Positions 52,117-59,020 of a DNA stretch of 64,000 bases are shown here, one piece after another. Numbering within the stretch: the stretch's first letter is position 1; each line of letters begins with the position of its first letter. The translations under genes and the position numbers were made by a program. The DNA comes from JAAUTG01 sp964458705 (GTDB lineage Bacteria > Bacteroidota > Bacteroidia > Chitinophagales > Saprospiraceae). Location: contig CAYWKD010000014.1 in NCBI GenBank assembly GCA_964458705.1, positions 1 through 64,000 on the forward strand, written 5' to 3'. The notes under the pieces were generated by a model. That model had not been told where the DNA came from. It made no database searches and saw only the letters and a program-made list of their open reading frames with translations.

Positions 52117-55100
52117 ATGTTTGCAAAACATTTACTAAAGGGGATGTTATCTATTGCTGTATTAGCATTGCTAACGTCTGTTGTAAGCGCACAGGATTTC
52201 AAAATCCAAATCCTCCACAACAATGATGGAGAATCTAACTTATTTCCAAACGCAGATGGCTATGGTGGTGTAGCTCAATTCTCAGGTAAACTGAAAGAAT
52301 TGCGTTTCCAAGCATGGCAAGGTGGCTATCCATCTATTTTACTTTCTTCTGGCGACAACTTTCTGCCTGGTCCTGAAACAGAAGCAAGTGTTCTTCTACC
52401 CGAAGGTGAAGCACCTTACGATGCAAGAGTATTCAATGAATTTTTGTACGATGCTTTTTGCATTGGCAACCACGACTTTGATTTAGGCCCTGACTATTTG
52501 GCGAGAATTATTGGTGGATTAGATCAGACAAAATTTTGGCCTCAATTTTTGAGTGCTAACCTTGACTTTTCTGGTGAGCCAGTACTACAAGCATTTGTAG
52601 AATCTCAGAAACTAGCTAAGAGCACTATTCTTTATCGTGGCGGTGAAAGAATCGGTGTAATTGGCTTGACAACGCCTAATTTAGATTTTATCTCTTCTCC
52701 TAGAAATGTTGAAGTGATGGATAACTTAGCAGAGATTGTAAATGAAGAAAAATCAAAATTAGAGGCAAGAGGTATCAACAAAATCATCTTGATCTCTCAC
52801 CTACAAGGCGTCGAAGAAGATGAAGCACTAGCAGCTTCGTTGAGTGATATTGATATAGTGATTGCTGGTGGTGGCGATGATGTCTTAGCAAATGATCCTT
52901 CTCAATTAGTACCTGGTGATGAAATCGAAGGTGCTTACCCTAAGACTATCACCGATGCTGATGGCGGAACAGTCTATATCGTAACAACAGGCGGTGATTA
53001 CAAGTATGTTGGTAACTTAACGGTAACCTTCGATGAAGCAGGTCGCATTAAGGAAATAGATGAAACTTCCGGTCCAGTGCCAGTAATTGGTAGAGCAGAC
53101 CCCAAAGTAGAAGAAATCATTCAGCCTGTTGCTGATTTCTTAGCAGGATTGAGTGCCGATGTAATAGCTACAACAGAGGTTGCCTTAGATGGTAGAAGAA
53201 ATGCTATTCGCGGAATGGAAACCAATGAAGGTAACTTAATTGCAGATGCTCTCTTATGGCAGTCTCGTGCATTGGCAGCAGACTTTGACGCACCAACGCC
53301 AGACGTAGCACTAGCAAATGGTGGTGGTATTCGTAACAACAATATTATTGCAGCAGGTTCTGACATTTCTGTACAGACAACATTCGATATTCTTCCATTT
53401 GGTAATATCACAACTGTTCTTGAACCCATTTCGGCTGCTCAATTCAAGCAAGTAATGGAGAATGCTGTATCGAGAATTACAGATGAAGGGCCAGCTGGTA
53501 GTGGCACAGGTCGTTTCGCTCAGATCGCTGGTTTCACAATGGAATATACACTAGCGGGTGATGCAATCGCAATTGAGGATGATGTGATTACTTCCGAAGG
53601 TTCAAGAGTGGTAACAATTACATTAAACGATGGTACTAAGATTGTGGAAAATGGACAAGTAGTAGATGGTGCCAGAGACATTGTCGTAACAACGCTTAAC
53701 TTTTTGGCAACGGGTGGCGACCAATATCCATTTGGTGGTGCAGACTTCACACTGCTTGGTTTGACTGGTCAAAAGTCCCTTCAAAATTATATTGAGCAAG
53801 AATTAAACGGCGTAATTTCGGCTGCTCAATACCCAGAAGGTGGAGAAGGAAGAAATGTACAGGTGGATGCACCAATGACCACTACTGTGGTAGATGTAAT
53901 TGTAAACAGCGACGTACACAATACGCTAGAAGCAGCAGTAATTGCAGCAGGGTTAGCAGATGATTTAAGTGGTGAAGGACCATTTACGGTATTTGCTCCA
54001 ACAGATGATGCTTTCGCTGCATTGCCAGATGGAACAGTGGCAACATTATTGGAAGACCCAACAGGTGATCTAGCCAATATTTTACTATATCACGTACTAG
54101 GAGCTAAAGTTCTATCTACTGACTTAGTGAATGGAATGACTGCTACTACATTGCTAGGAGAGGATGTAACAGTAACGATCAATGAAGCTGGCGTATTTAT
54201 CAACAATGCGCAGGTAATCCTAGCTGACATTGAAACGGATAATGGAGTTGTTCATGTTATTGATGCAGTATTATTGCCACCAACTGAAAATACAGATGCT
54301 GTATTCGATCTTGCGCCAATTGGAACATACAATACAGGCATTTTTGATGAAGGTGCAGCAGAAATTGTAGCTTATGATGCAGCAACTCAGCGTTTGTTCT
54401 TCACGAATGCAGATGCTAATACAGTAACAGTGCTTGATATCACCGATCCAACCAACCCTACGTTAGTAACTGATATTGATATGTCAGCTTATGGTGCGGG
54501 TGTAAATAGCGTAGCTGTATATGATGGTTTAGTAGCAGTAGCGGCAGAAGCAGATGCAGTAGATGCAAATGGTTCCGTAGTGTTTTTTGATACAGATGGA
54601 GTATTCATTAATTCTGTAACAGCAGGTGTTCTACCCGATATGTTGACATTCACAAATGCTGGTGATAAAGTCATAGTAGCCAATGAAGGTGAGCCAAATG
54701 ATGACTATACAATTGATCCTGAAGGCTCGGTTTCTATTATTGATATTTCGGAAGGTGCAGCTAACGCAACAGTAACGAATGTTACCTTCTCTTCATTCAA
54801 TGCATTTGAGGATGCTATCCGAGCAGAAGGCGTACGTATCTTCGGACCGAATGCAACCGTAGCACAAGATGTAGAACCTGAGTTTGTGGCTATATCTGCG
54901 GATGACGCAACAGCTTTCGTTGTGTTACAAGAAAACAATGCAGTTGCAGTAATTGACATTGCTTCTGCTTCAGTTACAGGCATTTTGCCATTGGGAACTA
55001 AAGATCACAGCATAATGGGTAATGGTTTTGATGCTAGCAATCGTTCTGATGCTATCGATATTACTACACATCCAGTGAAAGGATTGTACTTGCCAGATGC

Positions 55101-56097
55101 AATGGTTTCTGTAGAAATTAATGGCGAGACGTACCTAGTAACGGCTAATGAAGGAGACTCAAGAGATTACGATGGTTTTTCTGAAGAAGCAAGAGTGAAA
55201 GACCTGGTGCTAGATCCAACTGCATTTCCTGATGCTGCTCAATTGCAAGAAGATGCTAACTTAGGTCGTCTCAACATTACGACTACTTTAGGTGATACAG
55301 ACAATGATGGAGATTACGATGAGCTATTTTCTTATGGCGCACGCTCATTTACAATTTGGGACACAGAAGGGAATATTGTATTCGATAGTGGTGATGAGTT
55401 TGAGCAAATCACTGCCGAATTATTACCAACAGTATTTAATTCTACCAATGATGAGACTGGATTTAAAAGTCGCTCTGATGACAAAGGTCCTGAGCCAGAA
55501 GCAGTAACTATTGCTGAGTTAGATGGCAAAATATTTGCTTTGATTGGATTGGAAAGAATTGGTGGTATCTTTGTTTATGATATTACTGATCCTGCAAACG
55601 CCACTTATGTAAACTACGTGAATAATAGAAACTTCGATGCTGATCCTACTACCGCAGAGGCAGGTGATTTAGGTGTCGAAAGTGTTTTATTCATCCCAGC
55701 TACGGACAGCCCAGTGGACTTTCCATTAGTAGTAACTGCCAACGAAGTATCGGGTACGGTAAGTATTTTTAGTGTAAATGCAAGTGGAATGATCGCTCCT
55801 GCCATCGAGGCTAGAAATGCAGATTTGGCTATTGCAGAGACAACACTTACTACGTTCCCTAACCCAGCTACGGAAATCATTAATATTACTTATGATGTAG
55901 CAGCAGCAGGAAATGTACAGGTATTTGTTTCTAACGCAAGCGGACAAAGAGTAGCAACAGTATTCAACGGAACTGCTAGTGAAGGTGAGATTAATTTGAC
56001 AGTAGCTCCTGCTCAATTTGGTATGCCAACTGGTCTTTATTTCGTAACTGTTCAAACAGCCGAAGGTATAGAGACTAAAGCAGTAACAGTGAAGTAA
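52117..56097 (+). CDS. Secreted 5'-nucleotidase / fasciclin / choice-of-anchor-I fusion with T9SS tail
   Basis: The 1326-residue protein is a chain of secreted modules. After the signal peptide (MLSIAVLALLTSVVSAQ) comes a 5'-nucleotidase metallophosphatase domain (residues ~28-300, with GNHDFDLGP near 115 and LISHLQGVEEDEA) and a 5'_nucleotid_C domain (~350-560, LANGGGIRNN). A FAS1/fasciclin domain follows (~588-721, GPFTVFAPTDDAFAALPDGT), then a 'choice-of-anchor I' beta-propeller (~730-1235, VANEGEPNDDYTIDPEGSVSIIDI... DNDGDYDELFSYGARSFTIWD). It ends in a Por_Secre_tail T9SS sorting signal (FPNPATEIINITYDV...GLYFVTVQTAEGIETKAVTVK). The first metal motif reads LHNNDGES where D-x-H is usual. 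It probably salvages phosphate from nucleotides at the surface. A TTG 51 nt upstream is in frame, but ATG 52117 starts the signal peptide. Confidence 0.9.
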   Translation: MFAKHLLKGMLSIAVLALLTSVVSAQDFKIQILHNNDGESNLFPNADGYGGVAQFSGKLKELRFQAWQGGYPSILLSSGDNFLPGPETEASVLLPEGEAPYDARVFNEFLYDAFCIGNHDFDLGPDYLARIIGGLDQTKFWPQFLSANLDFSGEPVLQAFVESQKLAKSTILYRGGERIGVIGLTTPNLDFISSPRNVEVMDNLAEIVNEEKSKLEARGINKIILISHLQGVEEDEALAASLSDIDIVIAGGGDDVLANDPSQLVPGDEIEGAYPKTITDADGGTVYIVTTGGDYKYVGNLTVTFDEAGRIKEIDETSGPVPVIGRADPKVEEIIQPVADFLAGLSADVIATTEVALDGRRNAIRGMETNEGNLIADALLWQSRALAADFDAPTPDVALANGGGIRNNNIIAAGSDISVQTTFDILPFGNITTVLEPISAAQFKQVMENAVSRITDEGPAGSGTGRFAQIAGFTMEYTLAGDAIAIEDDVITSEGSRVVTITLNDGTKIVENGQVVDGARDIVVTTLNFLATGGDQYPFGGADFTLLGLTGQKSLQNYIEQELNGVISAAQYPEGGEGRNVQVDAPMTTTVVDVIVNSDVHNTLEAAVIAAGLADDLSGEGPFTVFAPTDDAFAALPDGTVATLLEDPTGDLANILLYHVLGAKVLSTDLVNGMTATTLLGEDVTVTINEAGVFINNAQVILADIETDNGVVHVIDAVLLPPTENTDAVFDLAPIGTYNTGIFDEGAAEIVAYDAATQRLFFTNADANTVTVLDITDPTNPTLVTDIDMSAYGAGVNSVAVYDGLVAVAAEADAVDANGSVVFFDTDGVFINSVTAGVLPDMLTFTNAGDKVIVANEGEPNDDYTIDPEGSVSIIDISEGAANATVTNVTFSSFNAFEDAIRAEGVRIFGPNATVAQDVEPEFVAISADDATAFVVLQENNAVAVIDIASASVTGILPLGTKDHSIMGNGFDASNRSDAIDITTHPVKGLYLPDAMVSVEINGETYLVTANEGDSRDYDGFSEEARVKDLVLDPTAFPDAAQLQEDANLGRLNITTTLGDTDNDGDYDELFSYGARSFTIWDTEGNIVFDSGDEFEQITAELLPTVFNSTNDETGFKSRSDDKGPEPEAVTIAELDGKIFALIGLERIGGIFVYDITDPANATYVNYVNNRNFDADPTTAEAGDLGVESVLFIPATDSPVDFPLVVTANEVSGTVSIFSVNASGMIAPAIEARNADLAIAETTLTTFPNPATEIINITYDVAAAGNVQVFVSNASGQRVATVFNGTASEGEINLTVAPAQFGMPTGLYFVTVQTAEGIETKAVTVK

Positions 56098-56133
56098 CTT
56101 GAACGAGAAGAGAAGATAGTATTTTAATACAAG

Positions 56134-56177
56134 TGCACCGTTCTCACTACACGTAGGAACGGTGCTCTAATTTTTTT
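56134..56177 (+). terminator. Intrinsic terminator of the 5'-nucleotidase fusion gene
   Basis: GCACCGTTC (56134-56142) and GAACGGTGC (56157-56165) form a 9-bp stem followed by TCTAATTTTTTT. Confidence 0.85.
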
Positions 56178-56185
56178 AAAACAAC

Positions 56186-56596
56186 TTAAAACTTATCTCT
56201 ACCTAATTTAGCTTCAATGCTCAACGTGGCGTGAGGTACGGCACGCAATCGCTCTTTTGCTATCAATTTTCCAGTTTCACGACAAATACCGTAAACTTTA
56301 TTTTCAATACGAATAAGCGCATTCTCCAAGTGATTAATATGCTTTCTCAATCGACTTAAAGCACCAGTCAAATGCTCTGTTTCTGCTACTCCAACTGCAT
56401 CGTCCAAGCTTTTCAACTTAGCATCTGGATTATCGATTAAATCTTCTAGTTGACCTTGAAAAAAAACTAATTGCTCATTTGCTTGTAGTAACTTCCTTTC
56501 AATAAGCGACTTAAATTCCTTTAACTCGTTATCGCTATATCGAGATTTTTTGATTGTTTTATCAGTCGTACCCATAAACTTAATAAGAGATATCAT
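56186..56596 (-). CDS. DksA/TraR-family protein lacking most zinc-finger cysteines
   Basis: The 136-residue protein has the DksA layout: a long coiled-coil region (DNELKEFKSLIERKLLQANEQLVFFQGQLEDLIDNPD...RLRKHINHLENALIRIENKVYGIC) and the C-terminal globular part YGICRETGKLIAKERLRAVPHATLSIEAK. Canonical DksA has four cysteines for zinc; here only the first (GIC) remains, the others replaced (T, H/A and S/E positions). This cysteine-poor form seems usual in Bacteroidota. DksA-like proteins bind RNA polymerase and tune promoters with ppGpp. Start is ATG 56596 or, equally possible, ATG 56575 (MGTTDK). It faces away from the small-RNA array. Confidence 0.9.
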   Translation of the reverse strand: MISLIKFMGTTDKTIKKSRYSDNELKEFKSLIERKLLQANEQLVFFQGQLEDLIDNPDAKLKSLDDAVGVAETEHLTGALSRLRKHINHLENALIRIENKVYGICRETGKLIAKERLRAVPHATLSIEAKLGRDKF

Positions 56597-56907
56597 TTTT
56601 AATCAAGAAATAATGTACCAAATGTCATCTTGTTTTAGAAACGGATAGCAATTAAAAATAGTTTTTCTACTAACAAGTAAGAAACCTTGTAAAATTCTAT
56701 CAATTATACGCTTAAGTCTCTGCTCAAAATGATCCTAAATTACCTATTCTCTTTGTTGCCATTCCAATTTTAGGAAATTTTACAAAAAGAAATTAAATTT
56801 TTCCTTCAAAAATAATTTATTTCACAAAAAATTGGTGTAGATTCTTATTTTTGGGTATTTTTCATGTTTTTTCTTAAATATTATTTTCACAACTTAGTTT
56901 TTTTGTC

Positions 56908-56939
56908 CTTGTTCTGGGTAAAAAGGTGTTGCATATTTG
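56908..56939 (+). promoter_or_regulatory. Promoter of array unit 1
   Basis: CTTG (56908-56911), 20 nt, CATATTTG (56932-56939), followed by TATC. The predicted start of transcription is near 56946. The -7 box and following TATC are identical to the second array promoter at 57490-57520. Confidence 0.65.
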
Positions 56940-56945
56940 TATCGT

Positions 56946-57078
56946 GGTTGAAAGATAAGGGAAAGAATGAAGGATTGGTTAAAAGCAGCTAGTCAAAATT
57001 TGAAAAGAAATATGTTCATGGGATTATAATTTGTTGATGGTGAGTCGTCCCAGATTTTTCTGGGACGAACTACTTTTT
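56946..57078 (+). ncRNA. Array unit 1, candidate small RNA
   Basis: About 133 nt from the predicted start to the terminator. A purine-rich 5' part is followed by ATGTTCATGGGAT (57012-57024), then TTGTTGATGGTGA, then the hairpin TCGTCCCAGA (57045-57054)/TCTGGGACGA (57059-57068) with a 4-nt loop and a CTTTTT tail. The spacer TTGTTGATG is shared with unit 4, so the units are homologous over more than the 13-mer. Confidence 0.65.
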
Positions 57079-57111
57079 AAAATTCATAATCGCTGTAAAA
57101 GATACTTTAGG

Positions 57112-57222
57112 CGCACCAGAGAATAAAAAAGGCCAGCTAAAAGAAGCCAGCCTCAATCATGTTCACGGGATATAATCAAAACAACTATAGGGATAAAGAA
57201 TTTTTTTTATTTCTCTGGTGCG
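57112..57222. ncRNA. Array unit 2, variant motif inside a long inverted repeat
   Basis: CGCACCAGAGAA (57112-57123) plus an A-run pairs with a T-run plus TTCTCTGGTGCG (57211-57222), enclosing the variant motif ATGTTCACGGGAT (57159-57171). On the minus strand only, GGCTGGC/GCTGGCC (57131-57152, with two G-U pairs) followed by TTTTTT makes a terminator. The element could be an extended-hairpin RNA or a 111-bp MITE that captured a copy. Confidence 0.5.
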
Positions 57223-57284
57223 AATTTACTTCAATTAATCGGAATTACCAATTGGTGTTCCAAAGAAATAATATGTTTTTAGAT

Positions 57285-57338
57285 ATGTTCATGGGATCAT
57301 AATAGTAAGTCGTACCGATAAGTACGACTCTTTTTTTT
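57285..57338 (+). ncRNA. Array unit 3, motif plus terminator
   Basis: ATGTTCATGGGAT (57285-57297) is followed 10 nt later by AGTCGTAC (57308-57315)/GTACGACT (57322-57329) with a 6-nt loop and eight T's (57331-57338). The 5' end is unknown; a weak -7-like TATGTTTT lies just upstream (57272-57279), too close to the motif to be the start of a long RNA. Confidence 0.6.
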
Positions 57339-57489
57339 AGAATGAGCATCTAAATTTTATTTAAAAAGCAATTCAAAAATTTTAATTAATTTCACATATT
57401 TTACTGATCAAAGTCTAATTAATGGTTTAATATAAATTCTTTGTTAGCAAGTATAGTAAATTAATTTTCACAATTGCTATTTTCTGTCC

Positions 57490-57520
57490 TTTGTATTAAA
57501 ATATTATGCTCTCATATTTG
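57490..57520 (+). promoter_or_regulatory. Promoter of array units 4 and 5
   Basis: TTTG (57490-57493), 19 nt, CATATTTG (57513-57520), then TATCA. The -33 box is exact and the -7 box matches 7 of 8; the predicted start is near 57527. Confidence 0.7.
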
Positions 57521-57526
57521 TATCAT

Positions 57527-57680
57527 TAAAGAGATAGAATAAAACTGATAGTTAAATTTCTGTTAAAAATAGAGTAGTCAACCTGTAGCCACAAAATTAG
57601 ATCCAAAAGATATGTTCATGGGATAAAATTGTTGATGATGGGTTGTTCCGATACAAGTTCGGAACATGCCATTATTTTAT
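57527..57680 (+). ncRNA. Array unit 4, candidate small RNA
   Basis: The motif at 57612-57624 follows ATCCAAAAGA, a word also found before unit 5. Downstream is TTGTTGATGATGG as in unit 1, then TGTTCCGA (57644-57651)/TCGGAACA (57659-57666). The tail (ATTATTTTATCC) is a weak U-run, so some transcripts may read on into unit 5. Confidence 0.6.
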
Positions 57681-57689
57681 CCACCAAAG

Positions 57690-57760
57690 AATCCAAAAGA
57701 ATATATGTTCATGGGATTACTTATGTTCGTAGTCGAGTAGTAACTCGACTACTTTTTTTT
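57690..57760 (+). ncRNA. Array unit 5, motif plus strong terminator
   Basis: ATCCAAAAGA is followed by the motif at 57705-57717, then 11 nt, then GTAGTCGAGT (57729-57738)/ACTCGACTAC (57743-57752) with a 4-nt loop and eight T's (57753-57760). No separate promoter is visible, so it may be the 3' end of a unit 4-5 transcript. Confidence 0.6.
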
Positions 57761-57886
57761 GTCCATTTCCATCTACAATTATTTCAGATGAACTCTTCTG
57801 ATTGCATACCTGTTTGTGCATTTAAGATGAGACTTATCCTTTTTCCTTTTCTTTACACTCTTTGCAGTTTACTTCATACTAAATAG

Positions 57887-58978
57887 TTAGTACGTATTAG
57901 CACTACTCTTCCAAACTGCGCCCAATTCTTCTACTAAGATATTGTCATAATAATCAGCCCGCTCGAAAAGATGCTCAAACAACTTAACGCCTGTCTCAAC
58001 ATTCAAATAGCGATCAAAAATAAGTAGAGAAAGTACGATAGCACGACCGTCTGGCTTAATGCTGAATGTCAGACCTTCCACTTCAAGATTTTGTTGAAGG
58101 AGGTATTCGAGGATTGATTGCACATTTTGCGTGGGTAACAAACATAAATAGGCATCTCCCATAATCAGTCCTGAGTCTTCGTGATAGGTGATGATGATTT
58201 TGGCACTCCCTCGTTGGATTTCCCAGCGGTCAACTCCTCGCCGACTGATGCGAGTATCATAACCTATTGTTTGAACAATCTCTTCTATGGTCTTTGCAAC
58301 TCCTTTTGGCTCGTAATCTTTAATAGATGAAGTTAAGGTAATGTATGTGCCACAATTAGGGCATTGCTTAGTATGCTTTTCTTCAAAAACTATATTCTTG
58401 CATACGGTACATTTTACTGCACTCTTCCCTTTTCCTTGATTAAAAGATTGAATAGCGGTGTTTAAATATTTTATTGGAAGTGCTAAACCTATGTTTACAC
58501 CATTTTCGATAGTAAAAGTGTTAATGCCCACCAAGTTTCCCTCTTTATCTATTAGCGGTCCGCCACTACTGTGCGAGTTCAGGATAGCATCATGTAGAAT
58601 GTAATCAATATTTGAGCGCTCCAAATCAATCTTGGAAACGATCCCTTTTTTAAAGCTATATTTTAGCCCAAATGGATGCCCAATTGCAACCACTTCTTCT
58701 CCTACTTCAACAGAATTCTTCCACTTGAGCGGTGCTAAATCTGGAGTATCCTTTAAGCTAGGGGCTTTTAAAAATGCTAAATCTTGAAGTTGATCTAAGT
58801 AGATAACCTCAGCCAACTGACGATTGAATAAAACACTTTCAACAATCACCTCCCGATTGTCGCGCACTACATGTTCATTAGTTACAATAATGCTTTTCTG
58901 AGGCAGCAAAAATCCAGTTCCTTCTTTACTGTAAGGAGTTGCAATTTGAACTACAATATTCTTAAAGGCCTCAATCAT
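57887..58978 (-). CDS. Cytoplasmic trypsin-like protease fused to zinc ribbon and YbjN-like domain
   Basis: The 363-residue protein has no signal peptide. Residues 1-180 are an S1C/HtrA-like trypsin fold with the triad visible: H36 (TNEHVV), D66 (LQDLAFL) and S138 (HSSGGPL). A zinc ribbon follows with CxxC at 190-193 and CxxC at 206-209. Residues ~225-363 (TIEEIVQTIGYDTRISRRGVDRWEIQRGSAKIIITYHEDSGLIMGDAYLCLLP...) resemble the YbjN/type III secretion chaperone-like fold. The combination suggests a regulated intracellular protease whose C-terminus recruits a substrate or sensor. There is no PDZ domain. It is monocistronic, convergent with the small-RNA array. Confidence 0.8.
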   Translation of the reverse strand: MIEAFKNIVVQIATPYSKEGTGFLLPQKSIIVTNEHVVRDNREVIVESVLFNRQLAEVIYLDQLQDLAFLKAPSLKDTPDLAPLKWKNSVEVGEEVVAIGHPFGLKYSFKKGIVSKIDLERSNIDYILHDAILNSHSSGGPLIDKEGNLVGINTFTIENGVNIGLALPIKYLNTAIQSFNQGKGKSAVKCTVCKNIVFEEKHTKQCPNCGTYITLTSSIKDYEPKGVAKTIEEIVQTIGYDTRISRRGVDRWEIQRGSAKIIITYHEDSGLIMGDAYLCLLPTQNVQSILEYLLQQNLEVEGLTFSIKPDGRAIVLSLLIFDRYLNVETGVKLFEHLFERADYYDNILVEELGAVWKSSANTY

Positions 58979-59020
58979 AGCAATATAGGAAGTTTACTAA
59001 CTCGATAATAGGTCGTTTCG

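Larger units (their letters stand above)
56597..57886 (+). other. Gene-free 1.29-kb region carrying the five-copy ATGTTCATGGGAT RNA array
   Basis: No conserved protein is encoded here. Copies of the 13-mer ATGTTCATGGGAT lie at 57012-57024, 57285-57297, 57612-57624 and 57705-57717, and a one-base variant (ATGTTCACGGGAT) at 57159-57171. In four of them the preceding bases are AT, extending the match to ATATGTTCATGGGAT. All copies are on the plus strand. The 56597-56900 part is AT-rich and empty; 57761-57886 shows nothing. Confidence 0.75.

Noticed and set aside
56186..56596. Broken DksA pseudogene
   Set aside because: The frame is intact, and the loss of zinc cysteines appears usual for this phylum.
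57012..57717. CRISPR array
   Set aside because: The repeats are only 13-15 bp, spacing is irregular (about 90-330 bp), no cas genes are near, and promoters and terminators lie between copies.
57629..57886. 85-residue plus-strand ORF next to array unit 4
   Set aside because: It crosses units 4 and 5 and their terminators, has no family resemblance and ends in a low-complexity hydrophobic stretch; the RNA structures explain the sequence better.
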